Assembly: GCF_011682045.1 (NCBI RefSeq)
Contig: NZ_VVIW01000001.1
Location: forward strand, 62,001 to 126,000
Direction of reading: 5' to 3'
Source: Massilia aquatica
Lineage (GTDB): Bacteria > Pseudomonadota > Gammaproteobacteria > Burkholderiales > Burkholderiaceae_D
DNA length: 64,000 bases
In this document: one piece after another, positions 36,035 through 45,393 of the stretch
Layout: each line of letters opens with the position of its first letter
How positions within the stretch are numbered: the first letter of the stretch is position 1
Position numbers and translations under genes: made by a program
The notes under the pieces: generated by a model
The model's database searches: none
Seen by the model: only the letters and a program-made list of their open reading frames with translations
Told to the model about the DNA's origin: nothing

Positions 36035-37981
36035 TTATTGCCCTCTCAATATTGATGCTCCGCCAGAATGGGTAAATTCCTTGTGAATGCCGTACGGGAC
36101 GAGCTGCATTGTCTCACCGTCTGGCATGTGATGCCAAGTCCATCCGGGCGGAGACTTTCCACCATACGTGTTGAAATCCCCCACTCCGCCCAAGGCTTCA
36201 TGCGCAGCTTGATTTGCATTCTTGAAGTCGTGGTAGTGATCGCCTATCAATCCATCCACTTTTACATCCGTGAGCCCACTAGGATGGCTCGTAAAAGGTG
36301 AAAAATCCGGGTAGCCCGCAGGGTCATAGGTAACCCTCACGCCGTCCCTATTTACGTAAGTGACAGAGCCGTCAGGATGGTCAATAACAGATCCACCTTT
36401 TTCTTCAATCCATTTTTTTCTGTTGGGGGCTTGGTTCCAGCCTCCACCTTGCGCTTTTACGTAGACGCCGTCGTCAGGTCCTCGTGGGATGATTGTTGGA
36501 TCAGGCTGCGGTAGAGCGGCGCGGGCCGCATCAGCAGCCTCCGCAGTTCTCGCTGCCTCTGCCGCTGCCACCCTCGCAGCCTCAGCAGAAACCTCCGCCG
36601 CTCTAGCCGCCTCAGCAGCTCTTGACGCATCGGCAAGAGCATCAGCCGCCCTAGCGGCCTCGGCAGCAGCTTCAGCAGCCGCCTCAGCCGCTCTTGCGGT
36701 CTGCGCCGCAGCTTCTGCCGCCCTTGCCGCGTCAGCGACCGCCTCTGCTGCTCTTGCAGCTTCGGCAGCAGCCTCTACAGCCTTAGCTTGCTCCAAAGCT
36801 TCTGCGACCTTCGCAGCTCTTGCAGCGCGTACCCCCTTAATGTATGCAAAGGGCGCCGTGCCGATCTCTGCACCGCCACGCGTTATAGCCTCAACGTAGT
36901 CACCCTTTTTCCACGGAGTTACTACTGGCTTCACCACAGCACCGGCTATATTTACAATATCACTTCCAATTGTGCTCGCAGAGATATTTCCTAGCCTAAT
37001 ATTCTCGGCAAGTATCTGCCCGTTTAAACTACCCAGCATCTTACCGTCGAGTGTAACTTGGCTTCGGAAATATTTCGGAATACCTTTTATACCTTCATAG
37101 GTAAGCTCCCCAACACCCATAACCGCGTCTTTGACGAAGCCGAAAAGTCCTCGTCTAACTTGTGCCTGGTAGTCTCCGAGTGTGCCCGGTATTCCCTCAT
37201 CCAATGCAATCAAGTCATCTAGCGTTGCGTTGGCGTCTTTGAAGGGGACGTACTCGTCTAGCGCATCTAAGTCAAGTTGGCGATCCTTGATCTCTTTTGC
37301 TTGGGCTTTCAATTTTTCAAGCAGCTCGCTAGTTCTCTTACCAGGCGGAACCTCGCTTTCGGGTGGGGCGGCGACTACTGCGAGTGCGCTTTTTTTCTCC
37401 GTTACCAGTTTTCCCGCGCATCCACCACTTCCCGCCGCGTCAGTATTAATGCGGCATCGGCTATCGTGACGGGCAATCGGCCTATTATTTGCCTCGACGT
37501 TATCGTGCCCTTCGGAAATCAATACGTACCCTGAGCTTAGTGACGTCTGGGAAATAATGTGTGCCCCGGCATCCGCCTGAATGTTCCGAAAAAGATCGCC
37601 CTTTCGGTAGACCGATGTTCCTTGCGCCTTTACATTTTCCGATGCACAGTGCTTCCGATCCAATGTCGCAAAGCTGTTAAAGGCAACGATATCCTTCCCC
37701 ACTCGACACAGGTCCGGCTCGGTCGCAAGAGCTAGCCATCCTTTCGCGTGTGCGACATGAAGTGGTGAGCCGTGTTGAGGCGGACTTTTTTTGGGCGGGA
37801 GGGTTGTTTTACTAGCATTAATTTTTTCTATATCCGAGATATTGCGTTCCAGCTCTTTGATCCTCTTTTTACTTTCCTCAACAAACCTTTTAGCCGCAAT
37901 TTTTTCTTCCTCTGTAAGAACACCGGTAAGTGGGGTCTTAAGGGTGGTAAGCCTTAGTTTGTCAGCTCCATTGCCGCTCAT
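36035..37981 (-). CDS. T6SS effector: PAAR-like (DUF4150) domain, Ala-rich linker, HNH-type nuclease tip
   Basis: 648 residues. Residues about 70-190 have the DUF4150/PAAR-like spike features (ALATEPDLCRVGKDIVAFNS, then QGTSVYRKGDLFRNIQADAG). A helix-rich stretch of about 100 residues (390-490) is almost pure Ala/Glu/Arg (EAARAAEAVADAARAAEAAA), probably coiled coil. The C-terminal 130 residues end with GWTWHHMPDGETMQLVPYGI HKEFTHSGG, the pattern of HNH/Endo VII nuclease toxins of WHH type (HH near residue 617, further H's). It is followed by SUKH immunity and preceded by DUF2169 and VgrG genes, so VgrG delivery by type VI secretion is expected. Confidence 0.9.
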   Translation of the reverse strand: MSGNGADKLRLTTLKTPLTGVLTEEEKIAAKRFVEESKKRIKELERNISDIEKINASKTTLPPKKSPPQHGSPLHVAHAKGWLALATEPDLCRVGKDIVAFNSFATLDRKHCASENVKAQGTSVYRKGDLFRNIQADAGAHIISQTSLSSGYVLISEGHDNVEANNRPIARHDSRCRINTDAAGSGGCAGKLVTEKKSALAVVAAPPESEVPPGKRTSELLEKLKAQAKEIKDRQLDLDALDEYVPFKDANATLDDLIALDEGIPGTLGDYQAQVRRGLFGFVKDAVMGVGELTYEGIKGIPKYFRSQVTLDGKMLGSLNGQILAENIRLGNISASTIGSDIVNIAGAVVKPVVTPWKKGDYVEAITRGGAEIGTAPFAYIKGVRAARAAKVAEALEQAKAVEAAAEAARAAEAVADAARAAEAAAQTARAAEAAAEAAAEAARAADALADASRAAEAARAAEVSAEAARVAAAEAARTAEAADAARAALPQPDPTIIPRGPDDGVYVKAQGGGWNQAPNRKKWIEEKGGSVIDHPDGSVTYVNRDGVRVTYDPAGYPDFSPFTSHPSGLTDVKVDGLIGDHYHDFKNANQAAHEALGGVGDFNTYGGKSPPGWTWHHMPDGETMQLVPYGIHKEFTHSGGASILRGQ

Positions 37982-39168
37982 ATAATCTCCTCGCCAGAGC
38001 TACTAGTGGGCTCAGTATTGACAATTGCAGCTGTCGTAGCGCCCACAACGACGTTGATAACGGGATCGTTGTAACTAAAGTGTGCGCGCCAGACTAAGGA
38101 CACTAAAGTACGGTCTAGATCCAGGCGTAAGGTGTCAAGAAGAGGAAAAGTTATATTGCAGGCACCGCTAGCATGCGTTGTGACCGCTATGATCTTCCAC
38201 CCAGGGAGACGCATATCAGTCTTGTCCGCAAGTAAGCCAACGAATGATATGTTCTCGTCCCCGACCAAATGTGGGGTCGCGACCATCATTGCATTTGCGC
38301 TTTGAAAAAAACGCGTATCGAAATTCACTGGAAGGCGAGCCATACCTGACTTCAGAACGGTTTCATCATATTTCCCTTGATACGCGATCCGTGGTTGCCA
38401 CCACCGTGCAATCGGACCTAGTCCACGCGCGGGGACATTGCAAAACGGGGTGCGCACTGGAGTTAAGGCATCCTCGATCTGGGGCGCAGGGATTTCGTGC
38501 TGGTCACGGACCCATTTAGCGACGAATCTGCGGGCTTTGCTTGGTAGATGGGCATAGGATTGGGAGTCGGGCAACCACCCGCGACCCGCCGGATTTGATG
38601 GCAACCTCACCCAGTCCGCTTGCCCGTCAGAAGTCAAATTGGCCGGGACGTCAACGCACCCTCCGTAGGCCAAGCGAAAATCCATCTTGATGCGCGTTAC
38701 TGCCTTTGGTGAAGTCACGCTCCATCCAAAAATGCCGCGTCTGAACGAACGAGGACCATGAAGCCGGACGAACTGTTGGCATGGGCCTACTCGAAGCCCG
38801 GCGATCCAACTTGCGTGCGGCTTGCCACCCGGTGCGGAAGCATGGCCATAGACCAGGATATCCGTGCCTGGCTTGTACGGTACCAAATCGCCATCGTTAG
38901 CGATGATTGCCCGCATGACTTCGCTTTCCAACGCTCCATCAAACTGATCTCCATAGGCGATTTCGCTTTGATGCCGAGCTAAGGTGAGGGGCGACCCACC
39001 GCTCGCAAAATTGAACGTGCCGCGTACAACAAGTACATCCAGCCTTTGCCCTTCAGGGCCGGACTGCTCAAACCAAAAATGCGGTAGTCCAGTATGGTTC
39101 TCTATCTTGGCCTCGCGGTGATTACTTGAACGGAGTGTTTCATTCGCTACGCGGGTAGTTTCAGCCAT
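37978..39168 (-). CDS. DUF2169 family T6SS adaptor
   Basis: 396 residues. Motifs: NHTGLPHFWFEQSGPEGQRL, LVVRGTFNFASG, PGTDILVYGHASAPGG, and FRLAYGGCVDVPAN with NPAGRGWLP, all typical of DUF2169. Members sit between vgrG and PAAR/DUF4150 effector genes and are needed to load effectors on the VgrG tip. The start overlaps the vgrG stop (1 base) and the stop overlaps the toxin start (four bases), so the three are translationally linked. Cytoplasmic. Confidence 0.9.
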   Translation of the reverse strand: MAETTRVANETLRSSNHREAKIENHTGLPHFWFEQSGPEGQRLDVLVVRGTFNFASGGSPLTLARHQSEIAYGDQFDGALESEVMRAIIANDGDLVPYKPGTDILVYGHASAPGGKPHASWIAGLRVGPCQQFVRLHGPRSFRRGIFGWSVTSPKAVTRIKMDFRLAYGGCVDVPANLTSDGQADWVRLPSNPAGRGWLPDSQSYAHLPSKARRFVAKWVRDQHEIPAPQIEDALTPVRTPFCNVPARGLGPIARWWQPRIAYQGKYDETVLKSGMARLPVNFDTRFFQSANAMMVATPHLVGDENISFVGLLADKTDMRLPGWKIIAVTTHASGACNITFPLLDTLRLDLDRTLVSLVWRAHFSYNDPVINVVVGATTAAIVNTEPTSSSGEEII

Positions 39169-41453
39169 TACTCCTCCGATTCGCTGCTGCTCCCAGGTGG
39201 ACTTTTCGCCCCTCCAGAGTTGAGCATCACGTCGTCCGGCCCATCAACGTGGACCTTACTTCCAGCCTTAATGTGTATGTCTTTGCTGTTTAAAAAAATG
39301 GCATCTGGGGTCATGACGATTTTTGATGTGCCACAAACGAGCTCAATCTTGCTGCCGGCGGAGATGGTCACAGTGTTTCCGACATTGGTTGTTTGGTTGT
39401 GGCCAACGACCGTCGCCATAATCATTCCAACGTTCAGGCTATAGCCCATTCCCACGTTCTCCATCCGCCCCATGCCAACGTTTTGCATGTAGGCCATGCC
39501 AATCGTCTCCGTCTTCATTTTTGCTACATTGATCGACCAGTTTTTTCCTATCGTGTCCTTCTCATTCTTCCCGACCGACTTGGAACGGTTACCACCGATA
39601 TCGATGGTTTCGTTTTTTCCCACATCCTCCGCGCGGTTGTCGCCGATGCTGATTTTTTCATCGTGGTCGACCCGTTCGCTGCGATTGTTATGGATCGTGA
39701 TCGATTCGTTGTTGTCGACAGTTTCGGTACGATCATGGTGCACTGTGATGGTCTCGTCACGATTGACCGTCTCGGTCCGGTCGCGCTTGACCAGCGTGGT
39801 TTCGTCCCTATCGATCGTTTTTCGTCGGTCGTTGCCCACCCACTTGTCTTCATCGTGTTCGACTTCGGTGAGCTGGTCTTTCTCCGCATGCAGCCAGAGC
39901 TGCTCGCTTCCTTTCTTGTCCTCAAAACGCAGTGCATTGGCGTTGTCATAGCTTCCGCCCGGCGTGGAACGTGAGAGGATGCCACTTTGAGTCTTGTTGG
40001 CTGGCAGTGTCCATGGCGGCATCGTGTCTGCGTTGGGCACCATACCGGTGATAATGGGGCGATTTGGATTTCCGTCCATGAATTGCACAAGAACTTCGGT
40101 TCCGATTCGGGGAATCGAGGTCATGCCAAAGTTAGCGCCGGCCCATGGCGTGGCCACGCGAATCCATGCGGAACTCTTTTCATCGTTGCTACCTGCCCGG
40201 TCCCAATGGAACTGCACGCGCACGCGCCCAAATTCATCTGTGTGAATTTCTTCTCCTAGGGGCCCCACAACTGTTGCGGTCTGGATGCCGTGGACTTTCG
40301 TCTCGACGCTGTTATGGTCACGCCCGGCTCGATAAGGGATGATCTTGCGGATTGCGCGCAGTCGGTTTTCGTAATGAGATTCGGTCGCGTTTTTAACGTG
40401 ATAGTTGTTCGACGCGCTGTGAATCACTTCAAGAATCAAAAACTCACGCGCTTGAGTGTCGTCTCCGGTTGCGCTAACGTCGAAGTGATCGATCAGCCTG
40501 AACCAACGCCCCGGCAGCATGTAGCGATTATTTCCGGAGCCTTCAAACTGCTTGCCAGCAGCCTCGAATTCTTCCATTCGCAACTGCGCCAAGGATCTGC
40601 CTCCACCTGTGAAACCATATGCCCCAGTGTATTCGTAAGATTCAATGGCCAAGACGTTTCCCTGTTGGCTCACCGTTGGCAATGAACTGTGAACGGGCTT
40701 AGGTGACTTGAAGTCAAAGGATGCGAGCGATACGGCTCCCTGCATGATTTGCCGCGATGGCGACCATTCGCCCACGCCGTCCTCTTCGGTCACGCCGCCA
40801 TGGCGCTGGAAGCGTACGGAAGGGCCGCCATCGATTGGCTCGACGCTGGTTGTATCATCCGACAGGACTAACTTGTGACCGTTTTCCGAGTGCTCGAACC
40901 AATATACGATGCCGTTGCCGACCCAGCGTCGCTCAAGAAAATTGCGGTCGCTCTCGTCAAACTGGCAGCAGTCTGTGAGCACATCGGCCGCGCCCCTCAC
41001 GCGCCAGTCCCAATCGGCAAGACTGCCATAGTCGCCGAAGATGCTTGCGGTCTGCTGGTACATAGTCGTGTAATGGAACAGGTAATTATCTTTGCGCATC
41101 TGAAGATACTTGTACCAGGGACCGAGCAATGCTTCGTAATACGACACCCCTCCATCGACTGTTTTCAACGCGAAGTTGAAAACGATCCCCGTGAAGTAGC
41201 GCAGTGTTCCATCCCCGCGCACCAAGTGAACGCACAGCATCTTGCCCTGCATATCCTTGAGCGGGATATCGGGATTGTCTGATAGCAGTTCGACCCGGTA
41301 CTCGAAGGGCTTAGACAAGCTCTCAAACGCATCGAGCTTGTTCACGAGCAACTGGCCGGCCGGTCCATCTTGGTTGGGAAACGATATCCGCAACAGACGC
41401 CGATGCTGTCTTTCAGCGACAATATTTTGAAAAGCACTCATAGCTATGCTCAT
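39168..41453 (-). CDS. vgrG: VgrG, type VI secretion tip protein
   Basis: 761 residues from the ATG at 41,453, which has an AGGAACC ribosome site; a TTG further upstream is rejected. gp27-like N-terminal domain (YRVELLSDNPDIPLKDMQGK, YFTGIVFNF, CQFDESDRNFLERRWVGNGI), gp5 OB domain (TDEFGRVRVQFHWDRAG and SSAWIRVATPWAGANFGMTS IPRIG), then a C-terminal beta-helix spike with repeated D/N-R-E-T-V units (RDETTLVKRDRTETVNRDET) and a second, GM-rich repeat (MGMGRMENVGMGYSLNVGM). No extra C-terminal enzyme domain. No core T6SS genes (tssB, tssC, tssK) are present, so delivery depends on a system elsewhere. Confidence 0.95.
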   Translation of the reverse strand: MSIAMSAFQNIVAERQHRRLLRISFPNQDGPAGQLLVNKLDAFESLSKPFEYRVELLSDNPDIPLKDMQGKMLCVHLVRGDGTLRYFTGIVFNFALKTVDGGVSYYEALLGPWYKYLQMRKDNYLFHYTTMYQQTASIFGDYGSLADWDWRVRGAADVLTDCCQFDESDRNFLERRWVGNGIVYWFEHSENGHKLVLSDDTTSVEPIDGGPSVRFQRHGGVTEEDGVGEWSPSRQIMQGAVSLASFDFKSPKPVHSSLPTVSQQGNVLAIESYEYTGAYGFTGGGRSLAQLRMEEFEAAGKQFEGSGNNRYMLPGRWFRLIDHFDVSATGDDTQAREFLILEVIHSASNNYHVKNATESHYENRLRAIRKIIPYRAGRDHNSVETKVHGIQTATVVGPLGEEIHTDEFGRVRVQFHWDRAGSNDEKSSAWIRVATPWAGANFGMTSIPRIGTEVLVQFMDGNPNRPIITGMVPNADTMPPWTLPANKTQSGILSRSTPGGSYDNANALRFEDKKGSEQLWLHAEKDQLTEVEHDEDKWVGNDRRKTIDRDETTLVKRDRTETVNRDETITVHHDRTETVDNNESITIHNNRSERVDHDEKISIGDNRAEDVGKNETIDIGGNRSKSVGKNEKDTIGKNWSINVAKMKTETIGMAYMQNVGMGRMENVGMGYSLNVGMIMATVVGHNQTTNVGNTVTISAGSKIELVCGTSKIVMTPDAIFLNSKDIHIKAGSKVHVDGPDDVMLNSGGAKSPPGSSSESEE

Positions 41454-42004
41454 ACTGGTTCCTATATTGCAAGACGGGATCGAAGTCGTTTTACACAAGC
41501 ACTCATGTGAACGCTAGAACAACGGTTTCATTTTACCATTATTATCATAATACAAATGTTTAAACTAAACATTTGTTGTTGTTTTGGTACGATTATTTGT
41601 GTGCCGGGTTATCATGCCACTACGGGCGATGTCGATCTTGGCCGAACTCAATGCGGTAAAAAATTCCGACGAAAACGAGCGGAAACAACAAACCGTCAAG
41701 TAGGCGACGCTCCGCAATTTAGACTTGGAACTGGGATGGGCGCAGGCGAAATACTTTCTCAAATCGAGAACGTATTCTTTACTGGCAAGTGCAGCATATT
41801 AATTATCTGGGGCAATATGTTACTGCGGAATGGTTGTTAAATGTGAAACAATGCGTTATGTTTTCCGTCCCAAAATTTTTTTTGACGACCGTGTCTATGT
41901 ATTGCAAGAAGAGCAGGGGGCACTTCTGCTCCCCCCCGGAGGGGGGTATCGATAAGAGATTTTGGTAAGTGAACCGATTAAGAACAAACTAGTGTAGCCA
42001 GTGG
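41454..42004. other. AT-rich intergenic region with alternative hairpins
   Basis: About 550 bases, markedly AT-rich, without a convincing gene on either strand. It holds the vgrG promoter region on the right of the T6 operon. At 41,911-41,946 GAGCAG/CTGCTC (stem, nine-base loop) overlaps a second hairpin CCCCCC/GGGGGG by one base, so the two cannot fully form together. This lies 60 bp beyond the stop of the restriction endonuclease gene on the minus strand and may act in its termination. Confidence 0.5.
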
Positions 42005-42937
42005 CTAGTGAGGCCCCATAAAACGATCACCGTTGAAGTGAATCAAGTGGGTGGGGTTGTCTGCACACCATACCTCGGTTTCCCATGCAATTACTGGAAG
42101 GAAGCGTGCCATTATTTGGCGGTTGGGAAACGCGGTTACGAACACTAATCCAGCGCTAACGTTGCGGAACAGATAGGATAGTTCGGCGTGTCGTTTCCCA
42201 TCTACTGGGCCGACCGAGGTCACGCTCTCTACCAAATAAAGCCAGTCCTTATCCTTCGCATAGAGAATCGCATCCGGCATCTTCCCACGCTCGTGCAGGG
42301 GCGCGCCGAGCAGTTCTAACGCTGCAAGGTCCATTACTACGCCTTTATTGCCAGTATCCCCCAAATATAGGACTTGCGCGCCAGGTGCGAAGCGCGGCGC
42401 GAATTCTTGAATGATGTCTCGGATAAGCTCGCTATGACCACCCGGCGACATTTCAAAAAGGCTACCGTCTGGCAATCTGCAAGGGATCATGGCGAGGTCG
42501 CGATGCGCTTTGTACTTCTCTGCCAGAGAACCAATTTGAGATAGGTAGGCGGCTAATGCCTCGTCCCATGCGGGAGTCTTGTAGGTCAAGAGCAGCTGTT
42601 TTGCATCGGGGGCAATCTGGTAGTTCCATTGCGGGCTATTGGGCGGCCGTGACGGCTTATCAGGGTTTTGGAGTGCCAGGCCGCCTGAAACGAATTGGTG
42701 AAGCGTCTCCTTCCGGAAACTTTCGCGAGAATTCTCCGCATACGGTTTGTTGTAATCGTTGCGGCAGTAGTCGAGAATAGCCCGCACACCTAATAGCGGC
42801 TCACTTAGTGTCTGCCACGAGCCCTCCTCTTTTAACTGCACGAGTGCCAAAAGCGTGAGCCCAGAACGCTCATTCTGCTGCGTGCGCGGATAGCCGAGCG
42901 CAGCAATGATCTCAATGGCCTCGTCAATTTTACCCAT
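42005..42937 (-). CDS. PstI/BsuBI-type restriction endonuclease
   Basis: 310 residues from the ATG at 42,937, which has a GTAGGGGG site; it overlaps the end of the methyltransferase gene by eight bases. N-terminal half is helical; the C-terminal nuclease domain has VLYLGDTGNKGVVMDLAALE, GKMPDAILYAKDKDWLYLVE and SVTSVGPVDGKRHAELSYLF, the BsuBI/PstI signature (PD...E.VTS.GPV..KR..EL). Enzymes of this family cut CTGCAG. Specificity of this one is not proven. It pairs with the methyltransferase just upstream. Confidence 0.9.
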   Translation of the reverse strand: MGKIDEAIEIIAALGYPRTQQNERSGLTLLALVQLKEEGSWQTLSEPLLGVRAILDYCRNDYNKPYAENSRESFRKETLHQFVSGGLALQNPDKPSRPPNSPQWNYQIAPDAKQLLLTYKTPAWDEALAAYLSQIGSLAEKYKAHRDLAMIPCRLPDGSLFEMSPGGHSELIRDIIQEFAPRFAPGAQVLYLGDTGNKGVVMDLAALELLGAPLHERGKMPDAILYAKDKDWLYLVESVTSVGPVDGKRHAELSYLFRNVSAGLVFVTAFPNRQIMARFLPVIAWETEVWCADNPTHLIHFNGDRFMGPH

Positions 42938-44459
42938 CCACACCCCCTACGAATTTATCAATTTGTTCTTGTGACGGTAGAGCCGTCCCCACTTCTTTGC
43001 CCCAAGCGTGTAGTGTCGCGGCGTTGGGATATCGCAAAGCCCGGAGGTCACCCGCATTGACTTGCGTATGTCCACTGAATCGACGTAACCATCTGTCTGC
43101 AAACGTCGATGCGAGGTACACTGCCATCCCCTTTGCCAAAGTATCCTCCATGCCCTGCTTTGATTGATGCACGATGTTGGTTTTGTTGTCGAACCCAACA
43201 AGCGAGCCGGGGGCCGCAACCGGGGTAAAAACCGCTGGAACTATGCGCCGTTTTTCTTCCTTCGACGACAGTCGGCGGACGACTACATAGCAACCTGTCG
43301 ACATCATCCATTTCCGGGTATCGTCATTTACCTCGATATAGTTGGGCTTTTTTACGTCGAGCTTTGGATGGACAACGAAACCGCTCTCGAAGTGGTGCGA
43401 ATGAATCATCGGGGCGGTTCCAGGCCCAGGTGCTACTCGCAGGTGGTCCCTCATGCGAAAATCCACGACAGGCCCAGTGCTTACGCCCAGTCCAAGTTCC
43501 TCCAAAGTAAAGTGATAGCGGGCCATCGCCTTTCCCGTTTCAGTTCCTTCGTCCTCCGTGGCAAGGTGAAATATCTGCTCCCGATCTTCTGGAAGGACGA
43601 CGTTATCAAATGGCGTTGTTCGTTCACGGACTTCTGAAAACGTAGCATCCTGACTTGACGATATGACGACCGGGCCTTGCCTGCGACCTTTGACGAGATG
43701 GAAAATTACATTCTCTTGTAACACCTCGTCGCCTTTGAACGCATGGGTACGGCTTTCAAAAACGTGAATCCGGGTGATTGCTGACGTTGTAAGTAATAGT
43801 TCACGGAAGGGCCTGAAGTAAGGGCCGTTACAAAAGCTACGAGGTGTAATCGCTACCATTTCGCCACCGTCGGCTAAGCTTTTCAATGCCAAGGCGACGA
43901 AACCGGAGTACAGGTTGGCGGTTTCAACTCCAAGAACACGGAGTGCTTTACGATGTGCAGACGCCGAACTAATTTTTTTGTACGGCGGATTGAGAATGGC
44001 ATGAGTTGGCCCAAGCGTCTCGCCGCGACTGGTTAGCTCGTCAGAGAAGGAAAGGATGAAGTCGGTCGACTTGATAGTCGAACTGTACTGCGCTCCTGTC
44101 GCTCGCATCAGATCGCCGCAGGCGTCGAGGGTTGTGCTCAACTGCTCGTGAAGCAGGTCGTCGATTTCCCAAGCGGTGCATTCCAGCGACGACGCGTGCT
44201 CCGCTGCCGCCCTCTTTGCGAGCGCTACCGTCAGCGAGCCTATGCCGGCACCAGCATCGAGGAGCCGTACGGTCTTCTCTGCGAGCGGGTGGAACATGGA
44301 GGCCATAAACGTTGCTATGACACTTGGCGTCATGAATTGTCCAAAAGCCGATTTGTGCTTCTGGGAGGTCACCCGCGCGACTGCCTCCCGCCGCGCGTCA
44401 ATGGCTTCGTCGGAGAGGTCGCTCGTGGCCTCAACTGTCAAGTTCATCCGGTCTTTCAT
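42930..44459 (-). CDS. Adenine-N6 DNA methyltransferase of the restriction-modification system
   Basis: 509 residues. Motif I in RLLDAGAGIGSLTVALAKRA (about residues 64-83), motif IV in THAILNPPYKKISS (NPPY) and a C-terminal target-recognition region. The N-terminus KSAFGQFMTPSVIATFMASM is typical for PstI/Eco57I-type amino-methyltransferases. It methylates adenine to protect the host from the adjacent endonuclease. Start at ATG 44,459 (MKDRMNL); an ATG at 44,447 is also possible. Together with the endonuclease this is a complete type II system. Confidence 0.92.
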   Translation of the reverse strand: MKDRMNLTVEATSDLSDEAIDARREAVARVTSQKHKSAFGQFMTPSVIATFMASMFHPLAEKTVRLLDAGAGIGSLTVALAKRAAAEHASSLECTAWEIDDLLHEQLSTTLDACGDLMRATGAQYSSTIKSTDFILSFSDELTSRGETLGPTHAILNPPYKKISSASAHRKALRVLGVETANLYSGFVALALKSLADGGEMVAITPRSFCNGPYFRPFRELLLTTSAITRIHVFESRTHAFKGDEVLQENVIFHLVKGRRQGPVVISSSQDATFSEVRERTTPFDNVVLPEDREQIFHLATEDEGTETGKAMARYHFTLEELGLGVSTGPVVDFRMRDHLRVAPGPGTAPMIHSHHFESGFVVHPKLDVKKPNYIEVNDDTRKWMMSTGCYVVVRRLSSKEEKRRIVPAVFTPVAAPGSLVGFDNKTNIVHQSKQGMEDTLAKGMAVYLASTFADRWLRRFSGHTQVNAGDLRALRYPNAATLHAWGKEVGTALPSQEQIDKFVGGVDG

Positions 44460-44641
44460 AAATTTATCTACTGGGAAATTTCCCGCGTTTTTTGCTTCGT
44501 GAGCTTACAGTAATAGTGCTGAAGACGCCAAACGAAGGGCACATAGGGGCACAAATTTACATCCCTAAGTGCATGAGCTTTGAGTTTGCCGGCGCAGCAG
44601 CTTCAGTACCCTGTCCTGGTATCCCTCGCGTCGGAGTGCTC

Positions 44642-45211
44642 CTAATCGGACGGCTTTACTACGGTCAAAACCGTGGCCCTGGAAATTCCGTAGCGCCGAG
44701 CTAAGGCGCTCACGCTCTCGTTTTTCGTATAGCCGTCAATCATTGCTTGGCGCTGCTCTGGCGTGGTCTTAGATGGTCTGCCCAGAATCTTTCCCTCCGC
44801 TTTTGCCCGAGCCAAGCCCGCCTGAGTCCGTTCAACGATTAAATCCCGCTCCATTTCGGCGACGGCGGCCAGCATGGCGAGCATGAGCTTGCCAGCTGGC
44901 GAGGTCAGGTCGAGTTTGCCAAGTTGAAGAACAACCACCTCCACGCCCATAGTTGCAAGGTCCTTGATGGTTGACAGGACATCAGGCGCATCCCGGCCCA
45001 ATCGGTCAAGCTTGGAAACCACAACAGTATCGCGCGCGCGCAGTTTGCTCAGCATTTCCGCGAACTGCTTACGTTGAGCAGCGTGCGCCTTCCCGCTAAC
45101 CGTGTCGGCAAACCAATACTCTACTGCGTAGCCGGCTCTCTCCACCTCAAGTCGCTGATTGTCAACAGTCTGCTCCGCTGTAGATACCCGTCCATACCCA
45201 AATACTGCCAT
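44642..45211 (-). CDS. Serine recombinase (resolvase/invertase family)
   Basis: 189 residues from the ATG at 45,211, which has a GGAGTG ribosome site. Catalytic N-terminal domain: FGYGRVSTAEQTVDNQRLEV (catalytic Ser about 9), VVVSKLDRLGRDAPDVL, GKLMLAMLAAVAEMERDLIV ERT; C-terminal HTH: ALARRYGISRATVLTVV. Looks like Tn3-type resolvases or small invertases. It lies inside the island between the OLD-like gene and the restriction-modification genes. No transposase is nearby, so it may be a remnant of a smaller element or may invert or resolve DNA in the island. Confidence 0.9.
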   Translation of the reverse strand: MAVFGYGRVSTAEQTVDNQRLEVERAGYAVEYWFADTVSGKAHAAQRKQFAEMLSKLRARDTVVVSKLDRLGRDAPDVLSTIKDLATMGVEVVVLQLGKLDLTSPAGKLMLAMLAAVAEMERDLIVERTQAGLARAKAEGKILGRPSKTTPEQRQAMIDGYTKNESVSALARRYGISRATVLTVVKPSD

Positions 45212-45393
45212 CAATCACTCCATGTTGTGTTGAAAAACGGTGCAACTATATATCAACATGTTGATATGTGTAAACCCTATATTTCCAACGTTTGAATTTA
45301 GGCTTGTTATTCCCTGTTGGAAATCGGTCGGTTTCTGTGCAGCTGGTCTATTTTGGGGGGCGATGATATGGTTAGGTTTTTTCACTTTCCTTC

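Noticed and set aside
39548-40090. Minus-strand alternate frame within vgrG
   Set aside because: A shadow in another frame of vgrG; the repeated DNA is due to the beta-helix coding repeats.
41556-41840. 94-codon plus-strand frame in the AT-rich gap
   Set aside because: No ribosome site, no family features and codon use unlike neighbours.
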